This document shows positions 1 through 11,539 of a DNA stretch of 64,000 nucleotides, piece after piece (position 1 is the first letter of the stretch; each line of letters begins with the position of its first letter). The DNA is from Ascarosepion bandense (taxonomy: Eukaryota > Mollusca > Cephalopoda > Sepiida > Sepiidae), in contig JBBBDQ010001028.1 of NCBI GenBank assembly GCA_037127315.1, forward strand, positions 2,959,501 to 3,023,500, read 5' to 3'. The notes under the pieces were generated by a model. That model made no database searches. It was given only the letters and a program-made list of their open reading frames with translations, and had not been told where the DNA came from. The position numbers and the translations under genes were made by a program.

Positions 1-1329
1 ATCATTTCTTTTGTTCGGTAAAGTTCCACAATGGTAATTTGTGAAAGACTTCCGTGCAAATGCTACAATGCTAACCAATTTAAGTTAAGGGTCAATCGTT
101 ATCTATCCTCGTTGTGCTCATAATGCTTACTTCCTACCACTTCATCTTGCACTAATATCAAACACCACATTTAGCAACCCTCTAATTTCAGTAACTAGTG
201 TATGGTACTAGGTAAACTTTAGTATGAGAAAAGAACCGTGTTTTGGGGATGGGGTGGCACTTCGACGTAATATCTAAAATATGCTTAGTAACGTATACAT
301 TAACCGATTTTATTAATAGAAGCTCTGAAATTAATCTCGAAAAGAATTTCTATATTCTCCGCTAATCATTTATGTATTAATTGATCCGTTTCTATGGCTT
401 ATCAACCCTTTTCAGGTTATCTAAAGCCAGAAAGATTTTAAATAAAGATTTTTATGGGAGGGGGTAATGGGTTAGTGATACAAATATTACTAATTAACTC
501 ATAGCTTGGGAGAGAAGAGTGCATTAATAACTTTCCCAATGGGATTTTGCACGAAAGTGAATATCACGAACGCAAATGAAATTGAAACTCCGTTGTCTAA
601 TTATCCATTAGAGCACCGGCGGCACATCCAAGCTTACAGCCCATGATATTCTGGAGCGGTATGCTGACCAGGCTCGACGTTGTTTAACTTCGATGATCGT
701 ACGGAAATCGGATTTTATAAGTCACATTCATATATAATTAGATAAAGCATTGCCATTTATTATTTGTTTCCAAGTCTCTTGATTTATTTTAATTCTTATC
801 GCAATTTTAATTTAATTTCATTAATCTCAAAAAATACCTGATTGAGTATACCAACTGCGAAAAACTGAGGTTTTGCAAAATGCAAAATCTAGTTCACGTG
901 ATTCAACTCGTCAACTATTATTAATTTTTAACTATCATTACATTTCATTAAATAAAGTATTATTAATTACTTGTTTTTTTATGTATTTACTTTCATTTTA
1001 ATTTTTATCGAACTTTTTACTTTGTCAATCTACGACGGTGTACAAACAGTGCGGAACTGAAATTGAGGATCAGCTGTCGAGGACATTCGAACTAACGTAC
1101 CTTTTGACACTGGTTTGCTCCAAGATTTGCCGAAGAAATCAGCGTTAATCTTCTCAAAAGTTAATTTTCTAGTGTAATCTACTTAACACACCGGAACTAA
1201 TTAGCAGTGTTTGTAAAGCGAAGCTTGTAAAAATCTGTTTGAAACTGAATCGAAATAGTTCATGTTTCAGGCTCATTTAGTCCGGTCGCAAGTCATTATC
1301 ACAAATTCCTGTTACAATTGCATCGATGA
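1..1329. other. AT-rich DNA, nothing recognised
   Basis: No open frame of useful length, no tRNA-like box pair, no tandem repeat and no recognisable transposon protein was seen on either strand. Confidence 0.6.
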
Positions 1330-1830
1330 AAGGAAACAAGCCAGTCATATGACTTATAAAACTGGAACTGATGAATATTTTTCAAAATAGTGCGCAAAAA
1401 TATTCCTATTTTTCTGTTCATTCTTTCCAACAGAAGAATGCACTACCCAAATCACGTTATTTATAACACTGGATTTAGGGAACATTTTTCCAAATATGGA
1501 TCAAGCAAATGACCATATCATATTTTTTCTTCTCTCGTTCTAAAACAAGATCCCTACATAAGTCACGTGATTTATAACACTAGAACCAACGAAGAACTCA
1601 TATTAGGGAAAGAACAGTTTTAAATCATTTCTGTTTTGCCGTTATATCATATGAGACAAGGACAACCAGGTCACGTGATTTATAACAGAATCATGAATAT
1701 TTATCAAAACACGGCTCAAGAAAAGGAGCGATTTAAATGTCTACTTCAGTTTCCTAGTTCTGAAAGAAGACTGTGGCACCAAGTTACGTGATTATTAAAT
1801 TGGTATATACCAAATAAAATGACGGACATT
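1330..1830. repeat. degenerate ~110-bp tandem repeat with CACGTG box
   Basis: A motif close to GTCACGTGATTTATAACAC recurs at about 1344, 1451, 1562, 1670 and 1783, that is at 107, 111, 108 and 113 bp intervals. The sequence between motifs is also loosely alike (AAGA...CAAGG, TTTTTC...TTCTGTT). The units have diverged strongly, so this is an old minisatellite-like array. The central CACGTG E-box palindrome is kept in the third and fourth units. Function unknown. Confidence 0.7.
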
Positions 1831-2586
1831 TTTCCTTTTAGCACAAAACGAAATATGAAGATGCCCAGATGCAAGCCAGAGGTAGTTGAAAACGGTCTAA
1901 GACAAAAATGATAAAATGGAAAGAACAAATAATATTTAGATATGAATAGTATTATTTCAAAAATTTTGCAACTTCCATTATCTTCAGTTGCTATGTACAC
2001 CATTGAACGGTGGTTGGTACAATGAATAGACACTAGAGGCCAAGGTTTCTCAAATCTGGAATTTTATATATATTTTTTACTTTTTCCTCCTTTCATTCGT
2101 TTTCTCCATTTTTAGTTTATTTTCTTCTTGAGTATTAACAGTTTTCCTTTCGTTTTCTCGTTCATTTTTTTCTTTTCTTACCACTCTCCCACCGTTTACT
2201 TATTTCTTTCTCTCATCGTGATAAAGTTTTTGACCATCTTTATTGCTCATTCTTTGTTCTTCGTCTGCACTATCGTCGTCATTTATACAATCGACTTGAC
2301 TTTCTTTTTTTTACACTGAATTACAGAAAACGAGAAAAAGTAATCGGAGAACGGCAAATCTCAAAGCAAACACCGACGGAATTAATAATTCGAAAAGTTG
2401 CAACAGATAACTTAATTTCTGATTTTGTCATGACCTTCCTTTTGTTACATCCGTACTTTTTGTTCATTTTCTTCTATCTCCTCTCCTCTTTCTTCAGGCT
2501 GTCGTTCTTCTTTACACGGAATGCAAAACAAAAGTGTTTTTTCTTCTGATTTTGTCATAAATAAATACCGTTAAACTTTAAAAAAA
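1831..2586. other. AT/pyrimidine-rich DNA, nothing recognised
   Basis: T-rich tracts produce short hydrophobic frames on the plus strand (2128-2319). They have no domain or family signature, and I see no gene here. Confidence 0.5.
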
Positions 2587-3455
2587 TCAAGGTAAAAGCA
2601 GTAAAAGAAAAAAGATTGCGAGATGATGACAGAGAGATGACAGAGAGAGAGAGTTGAAGAGAGAGATTGCGAGATCAATAAATAGAGATCAGAAGAGAGT
2701 GAGATTAAGAAAACGTGAGATTGACAGATCAAAAAAAGAAAGAGAGAGAAATTGAGAGATCAAGAGAGAGAGAGATCAAGAGAGAGATTGAGAGATCAAT
2801 AAATAGAGATCAACAGAGATTCATAGATAGAGATCGAGAGATCGAGAAAGATCCATAGATCAAGAATGTGCGATATCCGTAGATCATGCGATAGTGGGCG
2901 GATGAGCTAGAAATTGAGAAAGAGATAGAGAGAGAGAGAATAGGAGAGATTGAGAGATTGAGACATCAGGCGAGACTGAGATGACTCTATAGATCAGAGT
3001 TGAGAGTTAAGGAGAGATTCAAAGATCAGAGATATCAGGATCAGGAGAAGGAGAGATCGAGGGATGAGGAGAGAAATCGGGAGACACAGAGATCGCTCAG
3101 AAAGATCGGTAATCTAACGATCAGAAGAAAGAGAAATATCGAGCAATTAGGAGAGGCAGAAAGATCGAGAGATTATAGACAAAAAGGCGGGCGATCAGGA
3201 GAAAGAGAGATCAGTAAAGATATCGAGAGATCAGAAGAGAATACTGACCAAGAGTGAGTAAGTGATCAGGCGAGAGAGATCAAGAGAGAAGGATCAAGAG
3301 AGAGATCAGGAGAGAGACAGAGGTTCATGAATCAGGAGGGATTAAGACATCCAGACAAAGACAAAGAGATAGGGAGATAGAGAGAGAGAGAGTACAAGAG
3401 TGAGGAAGTGAGCGATAGAGGGAGATTGATAGGTCAGGAGAAATCAAGAGATCAG

Positions 3456-3508
<53 letters not shown>

Positions 3509-3545
3509 CGGAGGTGATTGAGAGATCGACAGAGAACCCAGGAGA
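2587..3545 (+). repeat. ~950-bp purine-rich GAGA/GATC low-complexity tract
   Basis: The plus strand is almost entirely purine with only scattered pyrimidines. Variants of GAGAGATCA and GAGATTGAGAGATC repeat throughout, and it ends in a pure (GA)n run at about 3457-3495. It is a decayed simple-repeat expansion. The Arg/Glu/Ser-rich frame at 3000-3257 is a by-product of the composition and should not be read as an RS protein. Confidence 0.85.
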
Positions 3546-3905
3546 ATAAAAATGTTGGAGATTATATTTCTTATTTGCATCAAATATGTCGTAAACTAAA
3601 CACCTGACGAAAGAAGTGCACAATTTTAACAGAAAAAAATGAGACGTTCATTATTTTCCCTGGCTTATGAAATATCTGTTTTTAGTTTTCAAAGATCAGG
3701 TGAGCGATTGAAATTGATTGGTTTGTAATGAAAGTGTTTCTGTCCAATTTCTTTTTTATTTCCTTTACTTATTTTATATAATTTTCTTTTTTTTTATAGT
3801 AGTTTCCTTCCATTACAGTCGTTCTTTATTTATTTGCCCAGTTTCTTTCTTTTCTTCATGAAGACTTTTCTCTCTTTCAGTAAGCTTTTAGTTGTTTACT
3901 TTTAT
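3546..3905. other. AT-rich DNA, nothing recognised
   Basis: T-rich runs only. No element or gene signature was seen. Confidence 0.5.
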
Positions 3906-3995
3906 ATGCAATGAATTCAACTGGAACTCGAACTTGGCTTCCCGATTGCTCGTCCTGTACCGATATCCACTGCACCACGTCGTACATCCTTATTA
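3906..3995 (-). repeat. SINE family A, tRNA-like head fragment
   Basis: On the minus strand this reads as the tRNA-derived head shared with the copies at 4.5, 7.0, 20.1 and 62.4 kb. It has a 'gtgcagtggatatcgg'-type start, then a B-box-like GTTCGAGTTCCAG and GAATTCATTGC. Only the head is present; the body is missing. Confidence 0.55.
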
Positions 3996-4105
3996 AGTAT
4001 GTAATAAATACCCACGCAGACAGAAGCTGAAAGTTTAGCAAAGGATGTCAGAGCATCTATTCAACCACGTTCTTAAAATTCTAATTTGCAAAAATTACAG
4101 CATAC

Positions 4106-4106
4106 G

Positions 4107-4174
<68 letters not shown>

Positions 4175-4200
4175 CACACGCACATGTATATATATATATA
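4106..4200. repeat. (CA)n-(TA)n compound microsatellite
   Basis: An almost pure (CA) run with a few CG interruptions is followed by a short (TA) run. His/Thr and Val/Cys 'proteins' read from it are artefacts. Confidence 0.97.
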
Positions 4201-4534
4201 TTTTTGATGGTAGCTCTTCTGAGCCAGCCGAAAATATCGTCCTATAGAATAGAATATATTGTTCTATAGAAGGATTATGAGAATACCTGTGAATCAGGAA
4301 GTAAATGGATGGGAGAACTGGGATTGGTAAGAATTGTAGGAGGACAAACATTAAAGATTAAAATGTAGAAAACCATGATAGCCAATATTCTGAATGGTCA
4401 TGGAACATGAAATAAGATTAGGTGGCTGGGGAATTAGTTTTATGTTTAGATAACATATTTTCATATATATAGATGAAGTAACAATTCAAGACGATGATGA
4501 TTCAGCCACAGATGATGTTTCTACACATCGATCA

Positions 4535-4818
4535 GTCAGTTAATTGCTATAAGTGATACACGCTTGGGCGATGATATCTTTTTCGAGGCATGACTGACTA
4601 AGCATAAGATTTTCATGTAGTAGGTTGCCTTACTTTCTGCGGTAGGCCCGTTGCCAATAAAATCTGTTCTGCTATTCGATCCATAGCTGGAGGGAGAAGA
4701 GACGGATAAAGACATGAATCAAGGGTATTTGTGCGTAAATGAATGAAACGGATTCGACTAGAATTCGAACTCAGCTATCGAATTTCTCATTCGATATCCA
4801 ATGCGTCATAACGCACAT
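4535..4818 (-). repeat. SINE family A, near full length
   Basis: The minus strand carries the tRNA-like head (about 4740-4818, B-box-like GTTCGAATTC) followed by the family body: GCGCAAATAC-like, the CCCTCCAGCTATGG-like element, GCAACCTACT, the CGAGA/GCATGA segment and the end GTATCAC...TTAACTGAC. The same block order occurs in the copies at 6961-7249, 20085-20385 and 62425-62717. Divergence from those copies is visible throughout, so it is an old insertion. Confidence 0.7.
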
Positions 4819-5234
4819 CTATACGTATTCAAAATATATGGAGAAGATATTCTTGTAAAGAGGAATGCACAGTTTATAAGCTCCTAAGTTTGTTTGGGGT
4901 GTCTTTTACATTCAATTCGCTAAATGATAACCCAGATAAAAATGGACGCCATGAAGGGATTCCTCTGGGATTAACAAGCATCTTGCATGTAGAATTTTGA
5001 AACATCTTGCATGGCTAGAATAAGTTTAAAATGTTAATAACAGGTTTGTTTATTTTGATGAATGTAATTCAATAATTTTAAAATAAAGAGAAAACTTGGA
5101 ATAAATATAAGACATTTAAAATCTTTGGTGGCACGCACAATTTCTTTTCATTGTGTTTATACCCTGGTTTCATTTACTCTACCATTTCTGTTAATTTCAA
5201 CCTGGTGATAGACTAGCTTTTCGTAAAGGACTAG

Positions 5235-5460
5235 GGTCAATCGACGCTGGAATACTGGATAGCGACTCGAATTGATGAATCGAAGAGCCGTGTTCCAGTT
5301 CTAGTGCTACTTGAGTTCATTACATTCATTTACGTGCTGATACACTTAAAGATACGGGTACGGGTAAACTGCATGATAGACTGAGTCTTTTAGCCAGACT
5401 AGTCTTATGGGTAGTGAAAATGCCAAGCTATCTTGCCCAAGAAACGCCACTGCTACTGCC
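5235..5460 (+). repeat. highly diverged SINE family A copy
   Basis: The plus strand shows GATAGCGACTCGAATTGATGAATC, GTTCCAGTTCTAG and TTCATTACATTCATTTACGTGC in the same order as the head and body of family A. It is the most decayed copy in the window and its right edge is uncertain. Confidence 0.35.
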
Positions 5461-6442
5461 CCTACAAACCTAAACGGATACGATATTCGTGATTTCATAA
5501 ACACTCATTTCATGAGGCATTCCCCAGACAAGTGAACGTTAAATAAGACCATCAAAACATAAAATCTGCATTTTAAACTCGACCTTGTACCATATCTGAT
5601 CACTTTTCATGCAGTGGATACCAAACTTTGACAGAAAATTCAATAAAGTACCGAGTTCGATCCTCACTCTCTGTAAGAATATTGCTTAAATTACATGAAG
5701 ATCGGCAAATAAGAGGCACTTCTTTAATAGCTGTACTTTGCGGTCGAACCCAGAAACAACGACTTCTTATGCTGATTTTTAAGATCGCTATATAGCTTCT
5801 CCTCACTTGTAAGATTTACGTAATCATTCTTTGATTTTACCTACTTGACCTTGAAATCATTTACTGTTATTACCTTATGATTAGAAATAGTTTTGAGCCA
5901 ATGAACCCTGTAGCTTCTAGAGAGGACCATTATTCATCAGATCTTATAAACTAGAGATACGGAAACACAAAGAACTGTACCTAATAAGAGAAAGTAGATC
6001 ACTTGAAAAATTTCAACAGCGCATACTATAAATGTCTTCAACTTACACCAGTTATGTGAAGACTTATGATAATCAATATGTTCACGTTTCACACTACTTA
6101 AAACGTTAGACAGGGAGACCGCATGAATATTAGAAAGAGCAATAACAGTAGATCTGAGAAACCTATTTTTGTGAAAAAATGTTTTCATGAAAAGATTTAA
6201 TAAATTTCAGTCGAGATTAGCACTGGTTAATATTTTGAATATTAACTGTTGTATCATTTGTGTCTGACAAACCGCAAAGTCATCATTTGGCCGCGAAATA
6301 TGTGTTACCCATGAAATTGTAGTATATCTAAATTTTTTCTAAAATATATTACTCTGTTAAATTAAATAAAAAAATTAACATTGAGTTCTTTTGAGTTCGT
6401 CTCTATCAGAATTTACCTGGATAATATACCAAGTATTCTACG

Positions 6443-6443
<1 letters not shown>
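5461..6443. other. AT-rich DNA, nothing recognised
   Basis: The frames at 5600-5806 and 5937-6188 (minus) have no recognisable family features, no splice or promoter context and biased composition. No gene is called. Confidence 0.5.
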
Positions 6444-6535
<92 letters not shown>

Positions 6536-6540
6536 AGAGA
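6444..6540. repeat. (TA)n-(GA)n compound microsatellite
   Basis: About 46 bp of alternating TA is followed directly by about 48 bp of GA repeats. Confidence 0.97.
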
Positions 6541-6960
6541 TTTTTGATAGAGATGTGAAAAGTACCGTGACTTATTTAATAGATGAAATATTTTAAAAAT
6601 ATTCCTTAAAATCGAAGTACATTTCGTTTACTTGGCAGTACTATACCCCCAATATTGGGAGACTAAATATCAAACTTAAGCATTCATTTATTTGTTATTT
6701 AAAATAAGGAAAGTAATATTTTGAGGAAAAATTTATAATCATCTACTGTATTTTGTTTGTTTATCGTCTTTAAAAAGTTGAGAATGTAGTCTATGAATAC
6801 GTCATTTCATTCTCTTAATAAAAATGGAGAAAATTCAAAAAGGGAGAAAATTATATAAACAGCAAGGAATAAAATTAAGTAGAAATAAAACAAAAATAAG
6901 TTGAGACGGAAATTAAATAAAATAAGCCTCGAAGGAAGATGTATACCTAACTGGCTATCA

Positions 6961-7249
6961 ATTGACTCAGTTAAGTGCCATACGTAATACACCCTTGGAC
7001 GATCATGTTCCTTTTGAGACATGTTCGCTCAGTAGGTTGCCATAATTTTCTGATGTAGACTAGCTGCCGACCAAGGTTATAGAACCCAAACTGTCCTGTT
7101 ATTTAACCCATAACTGGAGGGAAGAGGTGGATTAGTATCTTTCCCAATGGTATTTGCGCGTAAGTTAATACAACGAATTCGACTGGAATTCGAATTCGGC
7201 TCCTCAATTTCTCATTCCGAGTCGATAGCCATTGCACCACAACGCACAT
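6961..7249 (-). repeat. SINE family A, full length
   Basis: A good full-length copy on the minus strand. The head is at about 7160-7249: GTGGTGCAATGGCTATCGACTCGGAATG as A-box region, and GAATTCGAATTCCAGTCGAATTCG as B-box region. The body reads GCGCAAATACC, CTCTTCCCTCCAGTTATGGG, AGGACAG, and ends GTATTACGTATGGCACTTAACTGAG. It is the clearest reference copy for the family in this window. The short minus-strand frame inside it (7103-7339) is not a gene. Confidence 0.75.
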
Positions 7250-7326
7250 TCTATCATTAGCCTCAGTTGCTAAAAAAAAGATGAAACTTACTGGAGATCT
7301 AAAATATGAAGGTAACTTTAAAATAA

Positions 7327-7327
<1 letters not shown>

Positions 7328-7370
<43 letters not shown>
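7328..7370. repeat. (CA)n-(GA)n microsatellite
   Basis: A short CA run is immediately followed by a GA run. Confidence 0.95.
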
Positions 7371-7781
7371 CTGAGATAAATAAGATTAGTTGTTTGTACT
7401 ATTTTTCTGTGAACTATTTCAACACTTCCTTCAAGCTAATTTTTGTAGTTCTACAGACCAAAACATCTTTTCCTGGGGTGTGCACTTACGGCAATTCCGA
7501 GAGAAGGAGAGCAATTTTTAACAAGTTCCTCAGGAAGCAAATATTTATGAAAAATTCATGCAATACTTCAGAACTTTAGAACGTTCCAGTATAGACGGCA
7601 CTTTCCATAGTAAACTGGCAATGAGTGGGAGTGGAATAGCCTAAAGCAAAATTGACAAATATTTACGGAAATTTTCAAAGAAAATCATTGTCATGCTTTT
7701 CGTTAAGGGCAGCACAGATCACCTGATAAAACGCTAAAAGGAATACATTGCGTGACAGTAAATTCGATACACGCGCACGTG

Positions 7782-7817
<36 letters not shown>

Positions 7818-8482
7818 TAGTAGACCCTTGCCGTTAAAAATGACGGCAAATATTTATATCGATATGTCGCCTAAAACCATCACAAATACATCAACAAAGA
7901 ATCAAATCACCTCCATAGTATCATTAATAACTTGAATAAGTCAATCCGATTTCGTTTATGTACTAATAAGAAGGTTTTTTACAACTCCAAAATTAAATTC
8001 ATACGTTAGAAAATGTATTCTCAAAAGTGGGTTAGAATACTCTGTTAAAATCAAAATAGGGAGAATTAAGCAGAAACTACGTAAACGTAACATTATATGG
8101 TTTAACACACTCTTCAACGGTAATGTGCAAACAAACATTGAAAAATCCTTCCTAAATTTAATTTACATACATTTCTAAGAGAATGAACATAAACATTATA
8201 TTTACGCACGCTTATGGTGAACACAGATAAAAAAAATAAATGAAATAAAATATGAAAATAAAATATATAAACCAAAAAAATTAAAATTGAAAATTTGCTT
8301 TCCTTTAGTCCATATCTCTTTCTCTCTGTCTTCTTCCTCTACCCTCTATCTCTACCCTCTCTCTCTCTCCACTTCTTTCTTAAATAATGAGAATAAAATA
8401 AAAAGAGGTAGAAAAAAGACTGAACACAGCAGCAAGATGGCAGAATTTTGTTGGCCACAGGATGCCCACTCTCTAATACAGA

Positions 8483-8483
<1 letters not shown>
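7371..8483. other. AT-rich DNA with a (TA)n run at 7785-7816
   Basis: Apart from the TA run and an A-rich/TCTC-rich stretch at 8220-8390, nothing was recognised. Confidence 0.55.
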
Positions 8484-8484
<1 letters not shown>

Positions 8485-8541
<57 letters not shown>

Positions 8542-8582
8542 GCACATACACACACACACACACACACGCACACACACACATA
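8485..8582. repeat. (TA)n-(CA)n compound microsatellite
   Basis: About 55 bp of TA repeats are followed by about 40 bp of CA repeats with rare interruptions. All Tyr/Ile- and His/Thr-rich frames across it are artefacts. Confidence 0.97.
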
Positions 8583-8592
8583 AACATATTAT

Positions 8593-8682
8593 GCAGTAGA
8601 AATACCTCCTACATAATTGTAAGACATTAATTACATAAAGGTGCCACTAATATCTTAATTATGTGGGAGGTATTTCTGCTGC
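8593..8682. repeat. ~90-nt foldback hairpin (MITE-like)
   Basis: The left arm 8593-8618 (GCAGTAGAAATACCTCCTAC...) is the reverse complement of 8657-8682 with two mismatches. The pairing continues inwards (TAAGACATTA against TAATATCTTA, one mismatch), leaving a loop of roughly 15-18 nt. This is a near-perfect stem of over 35 bp. The length and regularity suit a short foldback MITE or a pre-miRNA-like transcript; sequence alone does not decide between them. Confidence 0.8.
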
Positions 8683-9179
8683 AACCTGTGTATTTTTAAA
8701 TATGCTATATTCATATGGGTAGTAACCAATATCGGAGACAGAAAGTTCATAGATAGAGAAATTGTAGATATATGAATCAACCTTCTATTCAACGTAAACC
8801 TCAGTGATATTTTTCGATAAATGCCACTGCTTATATTTTCATTTAACAGAAAATAACCCAACAAAAACAGAATCATGGTATAGTTCAAGTAATCATAGAA
8901 TAAAGTATAAAATCAAATATAGTTAAAATATCCAGCAAAACGATCAACAAACATAGTCCACAATCAAATAAACTGTGGAAAACATTCACTTTACTCTAAA
9001 ATCTTGTTTATAGATGCAATGTAGACATTGGAAATCTTAAAAAACATCAGAAAATCCATCAATATAAGACAAATATTCATCTCATCTGTAATAGTAAGTA
9101 CGAATGCCTACTAAACGATAACTGCTTACAAAATAACGTAATAACAGAAGTTTTTTTTATAATCATTTCACCTGAAGCA
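8683..9179. other. AT-rich DNA, nothing recognised
   Basis: A-rich, with no tandem structure and no protein similarity seen. Confidence 0.5.
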
Positions 9180-9890
9180 AGGTAGGATTGCCACTGGTGC
9201 AGCGAGATGGATGGGATTCAAGTAGACAGAAAATAGCAACTCGCGTTGCATTTAAACTTTTTCAGCCTGTAGCTATCAGGGAAGTAAGCAAATGGAAGGA
9301 ACTTCCACAAACGGGAAGTGTGAGAAAAACCATGTGAGTAGAAGAGACGGTTACATTTATCTATTTTGAAGGTAAAAGAGTGGAACCTAGATGCCAAACT
9401 TGTAGCATGCGCAAATACATGTGGTCGGAGAACCAGGTTAAAAGCTCACCAGAGCAATTGCTAGGAAAATACTTGTAGAAAAGATGGAGAGAAACTTCAT
9501 CAAGTCTGTGAGAAAGACAGTGAAATGAGCTGCCTGTCAGGATCGGTTATATCGATGATTTCCTTTGGATTTTATAGAGAACCACAAGATGAATAGCAGG
9601 AACATTCGATCAAATTGGCAACAATATTCAATGCATGTACGAATGGTGGATTTATAAATATGAAAAATGGTTTCTGACAAGAAAAACTTTCTGGTTTTAC
9701 AGAGTGACCTAACTGTCTTAGCAGTAGACGCAGCTATGAATTAGATGTAGTCATTATATTTGAAAGAGTGATGCCAAGGAGGTGCAGTACGTTGCTTTCT
9801 AGGAGACTAGCGTCATCCATTTTAATGATAGGCAGGAAAGTTCTTTAGGGTGGTTTAAGGAGAGCAGCTTCATTTTAGAAGCATTTTCTT
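9180..9890 (-). pseudogene. Jockey/CR1-type LINE reverse transcriptase, C-terminal part
   Basis: Non-LTR retrotransposon relic. From about 9890 down to 9180 the minus strand encodes, across several frameshifts and stops, the region C-terminal to the RT palm. It starts with LHLLGITLS near 9780 and a VHALNIVANL-like segment near 9640. It ends in a well-preserved tail at about 9225-9400 (SLASRFHSFTFKIDKCNRLF, then HTSRLWKFLPFAYFPDSY). That tail is the usual end of Jockey/CR1-clade ORF2 proteins, with an 'R-LWNSLP--FP-SY'-type signature. The part before the tail is homologous to the relic at 58.7-59.2 kb. A second copy of the tail lies just downstream in opposite orientation (9895-10195). The clade assignment rests on motif style only. 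Confidence 0.7.
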
Positions 9891-9894
9891 TTCT

Positions 9895-10195
9895 TCAAAT
9901 ATTTTCACGGCTTTGACAAGCTCCTTTCCCTTGTGCCCCCCACCCCACTTGAATTTATTCGTGCTACTAGATTAACATCTGGTCCGCACTTTTACCATCA
10001 AAACAATCAAATGTAACCACCACTATCAGCATTTTTCTCACACTTCTCGCAAGTGGAAGTCCCTTCCGTATACTTGCTTCCATATTAGCTACAATCTCCA
10101 AATATTTAGATGCAACGAGAATTGCCATATTCTATCTCCTGCATACCGATTTTTCTTTCATCCTTTCTTCGGCATCCCCTTACCTTGTTTTTTTT
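9895..10195 (+). pseudogene. LINE 3' end, same family, opposite strand
   Basis: The plus strand at about 9989-10130 reads FTIKTIKCNHHYQHFSHTSR, then KWKSLPYTCFHISYNL. This aligns residue for residue with the tail of the minus-strand LINE at 9225-9400. A less clear upstream part (LVPPTPLEFIRATRL near 9935) fits the preceding segment of the same protein. The copy is 5'-truncated and lies head to head with its neighbour, so the two form an imperfect inverted repeat with about 0.6 kb between the arms. Confidence 0.6.
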
Positions 10196-10309
10196 TCATT
10201 TTATCTCACTAAAACCCTTTGCGCACTATTGGCAGGCATGCCTTGCTTGATTTGAAACGATTATATACATATAAATGTGGATATGTCTGCCTGTGTGTTT
10301 GTGTTTGTG

Positions 10310-10720
10310 TATCTTCATTCGAACGAACCCTACTCTTCTGAAATCGTTGGTCCGATTTCAACCAAACTTGGGTCACTTGCCGATCATGACATGAAACTTT
10401 AATGCATGCAAAATTTTTTCGAATCGAATTACAGGGTACCGCAGAAATTGCACAAACGCCTGGAATTTACGAACTCTTCTCTTCCGAGACGCCTCATGCG
10501 AATTCAACCAAAATAGGGTAACTTGTATATCAAGGTCCCAACTTTCAAGTACACAAAAAATGTTTGAATCAATGTAGATGATTAGTAAGAAATCAACGAC
10601 AAATAATTTCGGGCGGTCTTTTGCGCACTTTTATGCATTTCTCCAAGACGCGTCACACAAACTCAATTAAATATGAGTCACTGGAAGATCAAGGTCTGAT
10701 GCCTTTATATGCGAACAAAG
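10310..10720. repeat. three diverged ~150-bp tandem units
   Basis: A block resembling GACGC...TCAACCAAA-TAGGGTCACTTG-AGATCA occurs at about 10351-10390, 10498-10537 and 10656-10695. The spacings are about 147 and 158 bp, and each copy is preceded by CTTCT/TCTTC-CGAGACG-like sequence. The CCGATTTCAACCAAACTTGG phrase resembles repeats widespread in invertebrate genomes, but I cannot name the family. Confidence 0.5.
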
Positions 10721-11040
10721 ATTTCATTTGACAGACAGAGTGTGACAAAATTTAATGTACAAAAATAAAGAAAAAAAATGTGTCTAAATCTAACATATTT
10801 CACTTTATAAAGCTTCTACAGAGATTTGTTTAAAAAACATTAACTTAAAGTAGAATCAAACCCCAAACAACATTCCAGTATACTATCTCTTTTATTTTTT
10901 TATTTTTTAAGTTTTTGTCTTTTTAAACACATCTATGAAGAAGCTTAATAAATTAAAACATATCACATTAAAAAAAAAATCTTAATTTGTTTTTTTACTC
11001 ATTGTATGATCTTGTCTGATTTCAATCAATATATTTAACT

Positions 11041-11041
<1 letters not shown>
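10721..11041. other. A/T-rich DNA, nothing recognised
   Basis: Homopolymeric A and T runs only. Confidence 0.5.
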
Positions 11042-11105
<64 letters not shown>

Positions 11106-11127
11106 TTCAATCCATATTTTTTAAATC

Positions 11128-11164
<37 letters not shown>
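11042..11164. repeat. (TA)n-(TG)n ... (TA)n microsatellite cluster
   Basis: TA at about 11042-11071, TG at 11072-11103, a 26-bp unique spacer, then TA at 11130-11164. Confidence 0.97.
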
Positions 11165-11167
<3 letters not shown>

Positions 11168-11539
11168 GACATTGTGGATTATGTCTATCGTGCTGCGCAT
11201 TCTAAATATTCTAATAAAGAAAACAGGGTTCAAAGATGGTCCAAGGGGAAACAACTATTTAATCCGGCGTGCTTTACTGATTTGTAACGAAAAACGTCAC
11301 AGTAAGTGACGCTTTATTTTTCCTTCAAAGAAAGCCTTTTCACTTAGATTATTTTTCTCAGAAGTTCTTGTTACATGTAAAGCTATTTCTAAAGAATTCA
11401 TGGATTTATTTTTAATCCATACTTTTTCATTAGTTCAAACATTATTATAGTGAACACTTAAAATTTGAAATTTATGCATCATTTTTTTATTCATTAATTT
11501 GTGCAAAGAGAATGTTCTTGGCTTAAAAAGTTTAAATTA

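Noticed and set aside
1360..1410. CTGATGA followed by a short stem in the ~110-bp array, hammerhead-like
   Set aside because: No GAAA follows the stem and the motif is absent from the other units.
3000..3257. Arg/Glu/Ser-rich 85-codon frame resembling an RS-domain protein
   Set aside because: It lies wholly in the GAGA/GATC purine tract and its composition follows from the repeat.
4045..4351. Frames rich in His-Thr, Cys-Val or Tyr-Ile here and at 6.4, 8.3-8.6, 11.0-11.3, 19.4-19.8, 28.0-28.3, 43.5-43.9, 54.2 and 62.0-62.2 kb
   Set aside because: They are translations of CA, TG and TA microsatellites on both strands; dinucleotide repeats are open in all frames.
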